Positions 1 through 9,468 of a DNA stretch of 64,000 nt are shown here, piece after piece. The notes under the pieces were generated by a model. That model searched no databases, had not been told where the DNA came from, and worked only from the letters and a program-made list of their open reading frames with translations. Source of the stretch: Massilia sp. Root133 (GTDB lineage: Bacteria; Pseudomonadota; Gammaproteobacteria; Burkholderiales; Burkholderiaceae_D); contig NZ_LMEW01000023.1 in assembly GCF_001426525.1 (NCBI RefSeq), forward strand, positions 186,001 through 250,000, read 5' to 3'. Each line of letters starts with the position of its first letter. Within the stretch, counting starts at the first letter, position 1. The translations under genes and the position numbers were made by a program.

Positions 1-576
1 TCGATCAACGAATCGTCGGGCAAGATCGTCGACATCATCGGCGTCATCGACGGCATCGCGTTCCAGACGAATATCCTCGCGCTGAATGCCGCGGTCGAGG
101 CCGCCCGCGCGGGCGAGCAGGGCCGGGGCTTTGCCGTCGTGGCGAGCGAAGTGCGCAACCTGGCCCAGCGTTCCGCGACGGCCGCCAGGGAAATCAAGGC
201 CCTGATCGGCGATTCCGTCGCGCGCGTGGACGACGGCGCGAAGCTCGTGGAGGAGGCGGGCGCGACGATGCAGGAGATCGTTGCGAGCGTGAACAAGGTC
301 AGCACGATGATCGGCGCGATCAGCAGCGCCACGCGGGAGCAGGGCGACGGCATCGAGCACATCAACCAGGCCATCGCCCAGATGGACCAGGTGACCCAGC
401 AGAACGCCTCGCTCGTCGAGGAAGCGGCGGCCGCATCGGAAGCGATGCAGGAGCAGGCCGCGAAGCTGGCCCAGGTGGTCAGCGTGTTCCGCGTGGACGC
501 GGCGCCGGTGGAGACCCGCCTGGCCGCTACGGCGCCGGCTGCGCGTGCTCGCGCAACCCGATCGTTGCCTGCGTAA
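1..576 (+). CDS. Methyl-accepting chemotaxis protein, C-terminal part (5' end outside window)
   Basis: The reading frame is open from base 1 and gives the last 191 residues of a chemoreceptor. It contains the highly conserved hairpin tip (GIAFQTNILALNAAVEAARAG, with the following EQGRGFAVVASEVR), which binds CheA and CheW at the inner membrane. A long alanine- and glutamate-rich coiled coil follows, with methylation-helix character (EEAAAASEAM), and then a short Ala/Arg-rich tail. Sensor and membrane domains lie upstream of the window, so the ligand cannot be inferred. The 3' end overlaps the convergent glycosyltransferase gene by 50 bp. The family call is certain; the receptor type is unknown. 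Confidence 0.95.
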   Translation, partial: SINESSGKIVDIIGVIDGIAFQTNILALNAAVEAARAGEQGRGFAVVASEVRNLAQRSATAAREIKALIGDSVARVDDGAKLVEEAGATMQEIVASVNKVSTMIGAISSATREQGDGIEHINQAIAQMDQVTQQNASLVEEAAAASEAMQEQAAKLAQVVSVFRVDAAPVETRLAATAPAARARATRSLPA

Positions 577-1363
577 TCTTGTTGGCAGCGCGTTCCAGGA
601 CGACCTTGCGGTTGCTGGTCTCCTGGTCGCGCTGCGCCTCGCGGTGCCACAGGTGGAATACCTCGGTGGCGAAAGCGCCGTCCTTGCGCCGCACGCCGGC
701 GTGGAACAGCCGCACGACGAGGTCGGAATCTTCATGGCCCCAGCCCGTGAAGCTCTCGTCGAACCCGTTCACTTTCTCCAGGTCGCTGCGCCAGACGGCC
801 AGGTTGCAGCTCTTGATGCGCCGCCAGGTGAACTTGCGCGACGTGCGGCCCAGGTCGGGCCAGCGCAGCCCCAGCGGCTGCAGCGTCTTGTTCAGGTCGC
901 CCCGCAGCCGCCATCCCAGCCGGGTCAGGGGCGCCGTGGCGCTTACATCGATCCCGTCGTCCAGCACCCGGCGCGTCAGGGCCTCCGACATCAGGATGCG
1001 GCTGCCCGACACGAGGCATCCGGGTTCGGCCAGCATTCGATGGCGCGCGATGAAATCGCGTTGCGGGATGCAGTCGCCGTCGAGGAAGACGATGTAGCCG
1101 CCCGTCGCGGCCAGGGTGCCGCGGTTGCGGGCCATCGCGGCGTGAAAACCCTGGTCGGGTTGCCAGACGTGGCGCAGAAGCACCGGTGACGCCGCCGCCA
1201 GCCGCTCCACGCAGGCACGCGTGTTGGCAGTCGAGCCATCATCAGCGATAATGATTTCGAAATTCTTGTCGTTCTGCATAAAACATGCCCGCACCACCGC
1301 CTCCAGCGCGTCGGGCCGGTTGTAGGTGGTGATCACGACCGAGATTGTCTGTGCGTGAAGCAT
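527..1363 (-). CDS. Family 2 glycosyltransferase (GT-A fold, with Glyco_transf_7C-like end)
   Basis: A 278-residue cytoplasmic glycosyltransferase, probably adding a sugar to lipopolysaccharide or another surface glycan. The N-terminus has the GT2 nucleotide-binding start ISVVITTYNRPDAL, then IIIADDGST and the DXD-type metal site VFLDGDC. The C-terminal GWGHEDSDLVVRL motif matches the galactosyltransferase-like 7C segment, whose acidic residues contact donor and acceptor. The ATG at 1363 is chosen because it places the first beta strand six residues in; a GTG 33 bp upstream is also in frame. LPS genes lie divergently next door (O-antigen ligase, msbA, waaF). Donor and acceptor cannot be read from sequence. 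Confidence 0.88.
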   Translation of the reverse strand: MLHAQTISVVITTYNRPDALEAVVRACFMQNDKNFEIIIADDGSTANTRACVERLAAASPVLLRHVWQPDQGFHAAMARNRGTLAATGGYIVFLDGDCIPQRDFIARHRMLAEPGCLVSGSRILMSEALTRRVLDDGIDVSATAPLTRLGWRLRGDLNKTLQPLGLRWPDLGRTSRKFTWRRIKSCNLAVWRSDLEKVNGFDESFTGWGHEDSDLVVRLFHAGVRRKDGAFATEVFHLWHREAQRDQETSNRKVVLERAANKITQATIGLREHAQPAP

Positions 1364-1493
1364 AAGGTCCAGTGTACACTCCCATATTTTGGGCACGTCG
1401 CCAAACCTCGACGGTTTTGCGAGGTGCCATCAGGGGCAAGAGTATCCCACAAGAACATCGATGAACAGCAATCCGACGAACACGAGGGAACCG

Positions 1494-2679
1494 ATGCGGG
1501 TCTGGATCGGCACCCTGGCCTTCCTGTTACCCTTTTTGAGCCTCGTCACCTCGTTCGGCGTGAATCTTGCGAGTTTCCTGTTCCTGGCCAGCGCTTTGAT
1601 ATTCTTCAAACCGAGCCGGGATGCGCTCGTGCGCCACTGGCCGCAGGTACGCTGGGTCGTGCTAGCCTTCCTGCTGCACTTCCTGTTCGTGCTCGCGTGC
1701 GCGCTGCTGCGCGGCGAACGGCTCAGCGTGCAGGAAAAGCCGCTGCGCATGCTCCTGTCGGTGAGCGCGCTCGTCCTCGTCGTGGCCATGCGCGCGCCGC
1801 GCCGGGCGCTGTGGTGGGGCGCGAGCGCGGGCGCCGTGGCGGCGCTGCCGTTCATCGCCTGGCAGCGTCTCGTGCTGCACATCGACCGGCCGGGCGGATT
1901 CGTCAATTCGATCACGTTCGGCGACCTGGCGATGCTGCTGGGGCTGCTGTCGCTGGCCGGCGCGATCGACATGCGCGACCGCCCGCGCGATGCGGTGCTG
2001 GCCGGCGCTGGCGCGCTGGCGGGACTCGCCGCGTCCGTGCTGACGGGCACCCGCGGCAGCTGGGCAGCGGTCGCGCTGGCGCTGCTGGTGCTGGGGCGCC
2101 ACGCGCGCGGGATCGACAGCCGCCGGGTGCGCGCGCTGCTGGCCGGCGGCGTGGCCGTGCTGGCCGCGGCCTGGTTCACGCCGGCGCTGGGCGTGCAGGA
2201 GCGCTTCGCCCAGGGCGTCAGCGACGCCCGCATCTGGTACGAGGGCGGCACCGTGTGGACGAACGTCGGCACCCGGCTGGAGTTGTGGAAGGGTGCCATC
2301 ATGCTGATCCGCGAGCATCCGGTGCTGGGCATGGGTTTCGATGCCTGCCGCGTCCGCCTGGCGGACTATGCGCAGGCCGGCCGGCTCGATCCGTTGGTGC
2401 TCCAGCTGCCGCACCTGCATAATGACGTGTTGCAGGCGCTGGCGACGGGCGGCGTCGTCGGCTTCGTCCTCTGGGCCGCCACGCTGGTCGCGCCCCTGCG
2501 GTTCTTCCTGCGCCGGCTCGGCCAGGATGCGCGCGGACCGCAGTTCGCGGTCGCGCTGGGCGGAGCGTTCGTGGTGCTGGGCTATGTCGGCTTCGGGCTG
2601 ACGGAAGTGATTTTCTGGTCTATGAAGGGCAGTCTGTTCTATGCGCTCATGGTGTTTGTGCTCATGGGCTTCTGCCTGA

Positions 2680-2702
<23 letters not shown>
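1494..2702 (+). CDS. O-antigen ligase / Wzy-type family membrane protein
   Basis: A polytopic inner-membrane protein of about 402 residues with roughly ten hydrophobic segments. It carries the Wzy_C/O-antigen ligase pattern: a periplasmic loop after GTRGSWAAVAL, then the conserved HLHNDVLQALATGGVVG segment near residues 300-320. Family members transfer polymerised O-antigen from undecaprenyl pyrophosphate to lipid A-core (WaaL) or polymerise glycans. The start at 1494 is preferred because GAGGGA lies just upstream; an ATG at 1461 would add 11 residues but has no clear ribosome site. The 3' end overlaps msbA by 23 bp, which suggests translational coupling within an LPS operon. Ligase and polymerase cannot be separated with certainty. 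Confidence 0.85.
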
Positions 2703-4421
<1,719 letters not shown>

Positions 4422-4425
<4 letters not shown>

Positions 4426-5483
4426 CGGCGAAAGATCGCACCCTCGTCATCTCGCCGAACTGGATCGGCGACGCGGTGATGGCCCAGCCCCTGCTGCGCC
4501 TGCTCAAGCAGGCCCACCCGGAGCGCGCCATCGACGTGCTGGCGCCGCCGCAGGTGGTGCCCGTGTGGCGCCGCATCCAGGAGGCGGACGACATCCTGGT
4601 GACGCCGTTCCGCCACCGCGCGCTGCAGCTGGGCGAACGGTGGCGCTATGCACGGATCCTGAAGGAGCGCGGCTACAGCGACGCCTACGTCTTGCCCAAC
4701 ACCCTGAAATACGCGCTGATCCCGTGGCTCGCGCGCATCCCGCGCCGCGTGGGCTACAAGGGAGAAATGCGCTACGGGATGGTCAACGTCATGCACCACG
4801 ACGACAAGCCGCGCCGCTCGATGGTGCCCTTCTACGCGGCCCTCGCGCGCGAGCCCGAGGTTCCGCTGCCGGGCAAGCTGGTGCGGCCCTACCTCGTCGT
4901 CGGCGGGGAAGAAACGGAACAGGTCGGCAAGCGTTTCGGCGTGGACTTGTCCCGTCCCCTGGTCGCGTTCGCGCCCGGTGCCGAGTTCGGCATCGCCAAG
5001 CGCTGGCCGCCTGCGTACTACGGCGCGCTGGCCGCGAAGGTCGTCGACGCCGTGCCGGGCGTGCAGGTGGTGCTGCTCGGTTCGCCGAACGACCGCGAGA
5101 CGTGCGACCAGGTCGTGCGGCATGTCGCGGGCGCGGCCGGCGCCGCGGTGCGCAACCTGGCCGGCCAGACGTCGCTCGACGACGCCATCGCACTGCTGGC
5201 GCGGGCGAGCGCCGTCGTCTCCAACGATTCCGGCCTGCTGCACATCGCCTCGGCGCTGAACCGGCCGGTCGTCGCCCTGTACGGCTCGACTGATCCGGAT
5301 TACGCGCCGCCGCTGTCCGAGGTGGCGCGGACGGTGTCGCTGCGCCTGGCATGCTCGCCATGCCGCAAGCGCGAGTGCCCGCTCGGGCATCACGATTGCA
5401 TGAACAAGATGAGCGTGGAGAGGGTGTGGAGCGAGCTGGTGCCGATTCTGGTGCCGGTAAAGGGCAGTGCGGCAAGAGCTTAG
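4422..5483 (+). CDS. waaF: ADP-heptose:LPS heptosyltransferase II
   Basis: A 353-residue GT9 enzyme that adds the second L-glycero-D-manno-heptose to the inner core of LPS on the cytoplasmic face. It begins with the typical ISPNWIGDAVMAQPLLRLLK. It carries the donor-binding region FAPGAEFGIAKRWP, the C-terminal VSNDSGLLHIASALNRPVVA, and the Cys-rich end ACSPCRKRECPLGHHDCM that is characteristic of WaaF. The start codon overlaps the msbA stop (ATGA). The stop codon abuts an inverted-repeat element that fills the whole gap to the next, convergent gene. Confidence 0.95.
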
Positions 5484-5564
5484 CGTCGTCCCCGCGAAAG
5501 CGGGGACCCATGCTGAGTAACTTCGATTCGCTCAGTATGGATTCCCGCGTGCGCGGGAATGACG
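5484..5564. repeat. Inverted palindromic repeat, locus 1 (34-bp arm, 13-bp spacer, 34-bp arm)
   Basis: The left arm at 5484-5517 begins CGTCGTCCCCGCG and ends ACCCATGCTGAG. The right arm at 5531-5564 begins CTCAGTATGGATTCCCGC and ends GGGAATGACG. The arms are imperfect reverse complements of each other, and each arm also contains its own GC-rich hairpin. The element starts at the base after the waaF stop and ends one base before the end of the convergent DUF535 gene. Related copies occur at four other loci in the window. Confidence 0.9.
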
Positions 5565-5565
5565 T

Positions 5566-6522
5566 TCATCGGCCGCGTAGTCCTTCGCATACCTGGTCGG
5601 CGATGCTGCTGACCACCTCATGCCGCTTGCGCGCCTCCGACCGCTTCTTCGACGGGATGCTGTCCAGGTCCGGCGCCGCCACCGGCGCGCAGTCGAGTTC
5701 CCAGTCGCCGTCGGCCCGCTTGCGCGCGCCCAGTTCTTCCCACAGCTGGTCATAGTCGGCCAGCACGCGGCCGTTGCGGATCGCCTTGTAGATCACGCGG
5801 TTGCGGTTCGACACCATCACCATCCGTTCGCACCCGTAGTCGTGGCCCAGCTGGCGCACCAGCGTCGCCACCAGCTGCTTCGGGCGGATGCCGTGCAGCT
5901 CGCGCGTGGCTATGCGGATCGCCTCGCGCGCATCCTCCGTCTTGCCGCCCTGGATGCAGCCGACGCTGACGGCCGGGCGGCCGTCGCGCGGCGCCACCGT
6001 GAACGCCACCGTGTACAAGGCCTTGTCATCCTGGGTCAGTTGCAGCACCAGTTCGCCCTCGCGGTCGAACATGTTCACGGTGCGCAGCTGGACCTGGTAG
6101 GGCAGGCCGCTTTTACCCGCCGCTTCGGCCAGCACGACGGGCCCCAGGCTGGCGCGCGCCAGCACCTGGCCAAGGCCGCGCTGGAACATGAAGTCGTAAT
6201 GCGCGCGGATCGCCTCCAGGCGCGTGCGGGCATCCAGCACGTGGCTGATGTACGGACGGTAGACCTTGTACAGGAAGCGCGGGCAATTGCGCACGTAGTC
6301 GGAGAATGCCGGATGTGCGTTGAGCAGGTGCAGCCACCGCGGCGTCTGGCGCGGATGCAGCGCGGCGCGCATGCAGATCTTGGCGTATTCGCGGGTGGAC
6401 TTGAAACCCGCCAGGTGCGGCGGAACGGCGGAGCGCAACGTGACGGCGGGGGAAGCAGGCGGGCGATAGCCTGCATACATACCAGACACCGCGGGTAGCG
6501 GCTGGCGAGGGAAGTCGGACAT
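5566..6522 (-). CDS. DUF535 family protein (VirK/YbjX-like)
   Basis: A 318-residue protein with the DUF535/VirK-YbjX pattern: an N-terminal helical part followed by a beta-rich core (RTVNMFDREGELVLQL, then VGCIQGGKTEDAREAIRIAT). The C-terminal part includes HDYGCERMVMVSNRNRVI. In enterobacteria, relatives are linked to envelope stress and resistance to cationic peptides, some under PhoP control; the biochemical activity is unknown. The ATG at 6522 is preferred over an in-frame GTG at 6531. Its position beside LPS genes fits an envelope role. Three GTTAC repeats at 10-bp spacing lie just upstream and may be a regulator site. Confidence 0.85.
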   Translation of the reverse strand: MSDFPRQPLPAVSGMYAGYRPPASPAVTLRSAVPPHLAGFKSTREYAKICMRAALHPRQTPRWLHLLNAHPAFSDYVRNCPRFLYKVYRPYISHVLDARTRLEAIRAHYDFMFQRGLGQVLARASLGPVVLAEAAGKSGLPYQVQLRTVNMFDREGELVLQLTQDDKALYTVAFTVAPRDGRPAVSVGCIQGGKTEDAREAIRIATRELHGIRPKQLVATLVRQLGHDYGCERMVMVSNRNRVIYKAIRNGRVLADYDQLWEELGARKRADGDWELDCAPVAAPDLDSIPSKKRSEARKRHEVVSSIADQVCEGLRGR

Positions 6523-6547
6523 GTGAGTCACACCAAGGTTGCGTAAA

Positions 6548-6572
6548 GTAACGCTAAGTAACGTAGTGTAAC
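6548..6572 (-). promoter_or_regulatory. Three GTTAC direct repeats at exact 10-bp period upstream of the VirK-like gene
   Basis: On the plus strand GTAAC occurs at 6548, 6558 and 6568; on the coding strand of the DUF535 gene these are GTTAC repeats. One helical turn between repeats is what winged-helix response regulators need to bind side by side on one DNA face. The array ends about 25 bp before the start codon. Operator function is inferred from spacing and position only. Confidence 0.4.
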
Positions 6573-6622
6573 TAAATAAATTCCGCCGGTAAATACACCT
6601 TGATCACATTTAATGTAGCGGT

Positions 6623-6656
6623 AACACGACCGCACGCGGGGGCGCGCGGTCGTGTT
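6623..6656 (-). terminator. Perfect 11-bp hairpin downstream of the glycosidase/reductase fusion gene
   Basis: AACACGACCGC at 6623-6633 pairs perfectly with GCGGTCGTGTT at 6646-6656 around a 12-base GC-rich loop. It lies 15 bp beyond the stop codon of the minus-strand fusion gene at 6671, so it probably ends that transcript. The following U-tract is weak. Confidence 0.6.
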
Positions 6657-6670
6657 TCATCGAGCGTGGA

Positions 6671-8923
6671 TCAGCTGGCGTAATGCGCCGGTTCGACGTC
6701 GTCCGCCCGTTTCGACAGCAGCTCGCGGTCGCGCAGGTAGCGGGCCAGCGCATCGCCGAACGATGGCAGCAACAGGCCGCGTTCGCTGCTCATCGCGCTG
6801 TTGCGGGGACGGGCGGCGCGCAGGCCGAGTTCGCCGGTCGTGCGTTCCTCCAGCCGGCCGTCGTCGACGCCGGCCGCAGCACACGCCTGGCGTGCCAGGT
6901 CGGCCCAGCTCATCGCGGCGCCGTTGGTGAGGTGCCAGAGACCGCACTCGCGGTCGATCAGCAGGTCGAGGCAGGTATTCACCAGGTCCGGCACGTACGT
7001 CGGCGACACGACCTGGTCGGCGGCCGCCGCGAACGGCCGGCCCGCGTCGAGCGCGTCGAGGGCCTGCGTGACGAAGTTGTGTTCGTCCCACGGACCGAAG
7101 AACGCGCTCGTGCGGATGACGAGGGCCTGCGGGTCGGAATCGAGCACGCGCCGTTCCGCATCCGCCTTGCTGCGGCCGTACACGCCCAGCGGCGCCACCT
7201 TGTCGGACTCCACGTACGGGCGGTCGAGCGTGCCGTCGAACACGAGGTCGCTGGAGAAGGTCATGAAGCGCAGCGCGTGGCGGATGGCGGCCAGCGCCAG
7301 CACGGTCGGGCCGTGCGCGTTTTCGCGCATGCAGCGGTCGACGTCGCCCTCGGCATCGTCCACGCGCACGTAGCCGCCCGCGTTGATGATGGCCCATGGC
7401 TTGAAGCGCACGATCGCCGCCTCGACGGAGGCCGGATCGGCGATGTCCATCTCCTGGCGCGTGAGCACGTGGTAGGCGAGGTTACGGCGCTCGCAGATGC
7501 GGGCGAAGGCGCGGCCCAGCGTGCCCGTCGCGCCGGTGATCAGGATCGGCTGCGGGAACGTGGAGCGGAACGCGCCGCGTTCGGCGATGTCGGCCACGGC
7601 GGTGCGGGTCGCCACCGGCTTCGCGAGGAAGCGGCCTGGACGGCGCCACCAGCCCTGGCCCTGCAGCACGGGGTGCGCCAGCGGCCGGCCGCTGGCCAGT
7701 TCGCGCATCAGGTTCGCGACCGCGGTCGGGCGCGGCTGCGGGCCACGCACGTCGAACGGACCGGGCTCGTAATAGCCTTTGCATTCGGTGACGAGGCAGT
7801 TCCAGTCGAACGAGCCGAGCAGGGCCCACACGGTGACGGCGCGGATGTCGGCGCCGCCCTGCTGGACCTTCCTGGCGGCGTTCCAGATCTCCACGAGCCA
7901 GCGCAATTGATCTTCACGATTGGCATCGATGTGCGCCTCGGTGACGGCGACCGGCAGGCCGTAGCGGTCCCACGTTTCCTGCAGCAACGGGCCGATGCCG
8001 GGCGTCGGCGTGGCCAGCACGCGCGGGCATTCGATGTCGGCGTGGGGGACGCCGCGGTAATGGGTGCGGTGGCTTTCCGGATAGCGCTCGACGCGGTGGT
8101 CGAGCCAGCGCTCGCTGGTGATGTAGTAGTTGACGCCGATGATGTCCGGCGGGCAGTTGTTCTCCTTGAACCACAGCAGCTCGTCGGCGCCGGCGCCGTT
8201 CTCGAGCAGGTAGTCCCACAGCGCGTGGCCGGGGTCGATCTTCCCGCACAACATATCCCACGCCAGCCAGCGGCGTTCGTTGAAGAAATTCGCGATCTCC
8301 GCCATCTCGGGCGTGCCGTAGGTGCGCGACAAGTCGTCGGTCTGGACCAGCTTCGCGTTCGGGTTCACGGCGCGGATCGCGCGCATCGACAGCACGACGG
8401 CGCGGCACTGGTTGATGAGGGCGCGGATGAAGCCATCCTCGCTCGTGTCATGCGGATACCAGACGCCGTTGAGGCCGGAAAAGCGCGCGGTCGTGCACGG
8501 TTCATTGACGGGCGTCCAGTACTCGACCCACGGGTAGCGGCGCGCGACGGCGCCGGCATATTCGGCCAGTTTCTCGGCGAAGTCGGGGGACATCAGGCTC
8601 GTGTGGCGCGGGCCGCTGCCATGGTGGACGAGGCCGACGATGGGCGTCACGCCCAGTTGCTGCAGGACGGGCAGGCGTTCGTCGGACCACGACCAGTCGG
8701 CGGAGTCGATGCCGTCGGGTGCGGTACGTTCCCACAGCACGGGGTAGCGGATGGCGCGAATGCCGAGCGAAGCGAACCGCTCCAGGTCCTGAAGCCGTTC
8801 GGCATGTCCGTTGCGTTCCATTTGGGAGAAGTACTGATCGCGTACGCGGTTGACGGTGCATTCGAGGCCGCCCCAGAGCTGGAGTGGCGAGCTTGCTGGC
8901 TGGATATGGTTGTTGAGATTCAT
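6671..8923 (-). CDS. Fusion protein: family 1 glycosidase-like domain + dTDP-4-dehydrorhamnose reductase-like domain
   Basis: A 750-residue two-domain protein. Residues about 20-430 resemble a GH1 TIM barrel, with the acid/base motif VNEP near residue 139 and a probable nucleophile in VTEAHID near 329. Residues about 455-740 form an RmlD-type short-chain reductase with the NAD site ITGATGTLG near 461 and the catalytic YGRSK near 580. No signal peptide is present, so it is probably cytoplasmic. The ATG at 8923 is chosen because AGGA lies seven bases upstream; ATGs at 8929 and 8947 are alternatives. Each domain family is clear, but the physiological substrate is not. A role in deoxysugar or glycan metabolism is inference. 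Confidence 0.82.
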   Translation of the reverse strand: MNLNNHIQPASSPLQLWGGLECTVNRVRDQYFSQMERNGHAERLQDLERFASLGIRAIRYPVLWERTAPDGIDSADWSWSDERLPVLQQLGVTPIVGLVHHGSGPRHTSLMSPDFAEKLAEYAGAVARRYPWVEYWTPVNEPCTTARFSGLNGVWYPHDTSEDGFIRALINQCRAVVLSMRAIRAVNPNAKLVQTDDLSRTYGTPEMAEIANFFNERRWLAWDMLCGKIDPGHALWDYLLENGAGADELLWFKENNCPPDIIGVNYYITSERWLDHRVERYPESHRTHYRGVPHADIECPRVLATPTPGIGPLLQETWDRYGLPVAVTEAHIDANREDQLRWLVEIWNAARKVQQGGADIRAVTVWALLGSFDWNCLVTECKGYYEPGPFDVRGPQPRPTAVANLMRELASGRPLAHPVLQGQGWWRRPGRFLAKPVATRTAVADIAERGAFRSTFPQPILITGATGTLGRAFARICERRNLAYHVLTRQEMDIADPASVEAAIVRFKPWAIINAGGYVRVDDAEGDVDRCMRENAHGPTVLALAAIRHALRFMTFSSDLVFDGTLDRPYVESDKVAPLGVYGRSKADAERRVLDSDPQALVIRTSAFFGPWDEHNFVTQALDALDAGRPFAAAADQVVSPTYVPDLVNTCLDLLIDRECGLWHLTNGAAMSWADLARQACAAAGVDDGRLEERTTGELGLRAARPRNSAMSSERGLLLPSFGDALARYLRDRELLSKRADDVEPAHYAS

Positions 8924-9009
8924 GTGCATGTCCTGCTGTTGATCCAAGACGTAAGCCTAGACGCCGATGCCGGCTTCTTGTGTGGGATGGCGAACATATA
9001 GACCGGATT

Positions 9010-9023
9010 TAGGACAAGTCCTA
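9010..9023. promoter_or_regulatory. Dyad TAGGAC-AA-GTCCTA in a divergent promoter region
   Basis: Two 6-bp inverted half sites separated by two bases lie between the divergent fusion gene and the small gene at 9103. A wider pair, AGACCG and CGGTCT, surrounds them. The symmetry and divergent position suggest a site for a dimeric regulator; no regulator can be named. Confidence 0.3.
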
Positions 9024-9102
9024 CGTACTATCGGTCTTTGCTATGACTCCCGTCTTGACATGCCGACCGTGCGCCCACACGATGCAGGCAGGAGGGCACA
9101 CG

Positions 9103-9339
9103 ATGTACATGGTCTACTGGACGATCGAAGAAGATGGGCGCCAGGCCCCGCACGCGCAGGGGTTCGACACGACCGCGATGGTCGAGGCGATGCGCTTCAT
9201 GGAAGACCTGCGGCGGCGCCAGCGCGAAGGCGAGCGCATCCGCTTCGTGACGATGTGTTCCGAGCACCCGGACGTCGTCGGGCATCCGGGCGTGGATGTG
9301 ACGGGGCCGGAGTACGACTGGAAGAAGCGGCGGCGGTAA
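9103..9339 (+). CDS. Small conserved-looking protein of unknown function
   Basis: A 78-residue acidic-to-basic soluble protein beginning MYMVYWTIEEDGRQAPHAQG and ending with a basic DWKKRRR tail. No signal peptide, membrane segment or known motif is visible. The start at 9103 is selected because a strong GCAGGAGG site lies nine bases upstream; the in-frame codons further upstream lack one. The pattern of an early beta strand, a helix (MVEAMRFMEDLRRRQREGE) and a second strand (IRFVTMCS) suggests a small alpha/beta fold. It is transcribed alone, divergently from the fusion gene, and converges on the ligase gene with a repeat element between them. Confidence 0.7.
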   Translation: MYMVYWTIEEDGRQAPHAQGFDTTAMVEAMRFMEDLRRRQREGERIRFVTMCSEHPDVVGHPGVDVTGPEYDWKKRRR

Positions 9340-9360
9340 CTGTCGGACGCTGCCTATGAA

Positions 9361-9447
9361 CGTCGTCCCTGCGGAGGCAGGGACCCAAGTGCTGCGGGCA
9401 CAGCCGCGGTACATGCAAATTGGGCCCCCGCCTGCGCGGGGGCGACG
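9361..9447. repeat. Inverted palindromic repeat, locus 2 (diverged copy)
   Basis: The left arm at 9361-9394 begins CGTCGTCCCTGCGG and has diverged at its inner end (CCAAGTGCTG). The right arm at 9414-9447 ends GCGGGGGCGACG. A second partial right-arm end, GCGCGGGGGCGACG, occurs at 9455-9468, immediately before the stop codon of the ligase gene. The element fills a convergent junction, as at the other loci. Confidence 0.75.
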
Positions 9448-9468
9448 GTTTCCAGCGCGGGGGCGACG

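Noticed and set aside
527..576. Overlap of the chemoreceptor and glycosyltransferase ends as a sign of misassembly
   Set aside because: Both frames end naturally with family-typical tails, and short tail-to-tail overlaps are common in dense genomes.
8967..9359. Alternative 130-codon plus-strand frame near the small gene at 9103
   Set aside because: No ribosome site; overlaps a better frame that has a strong one and balanced composition.
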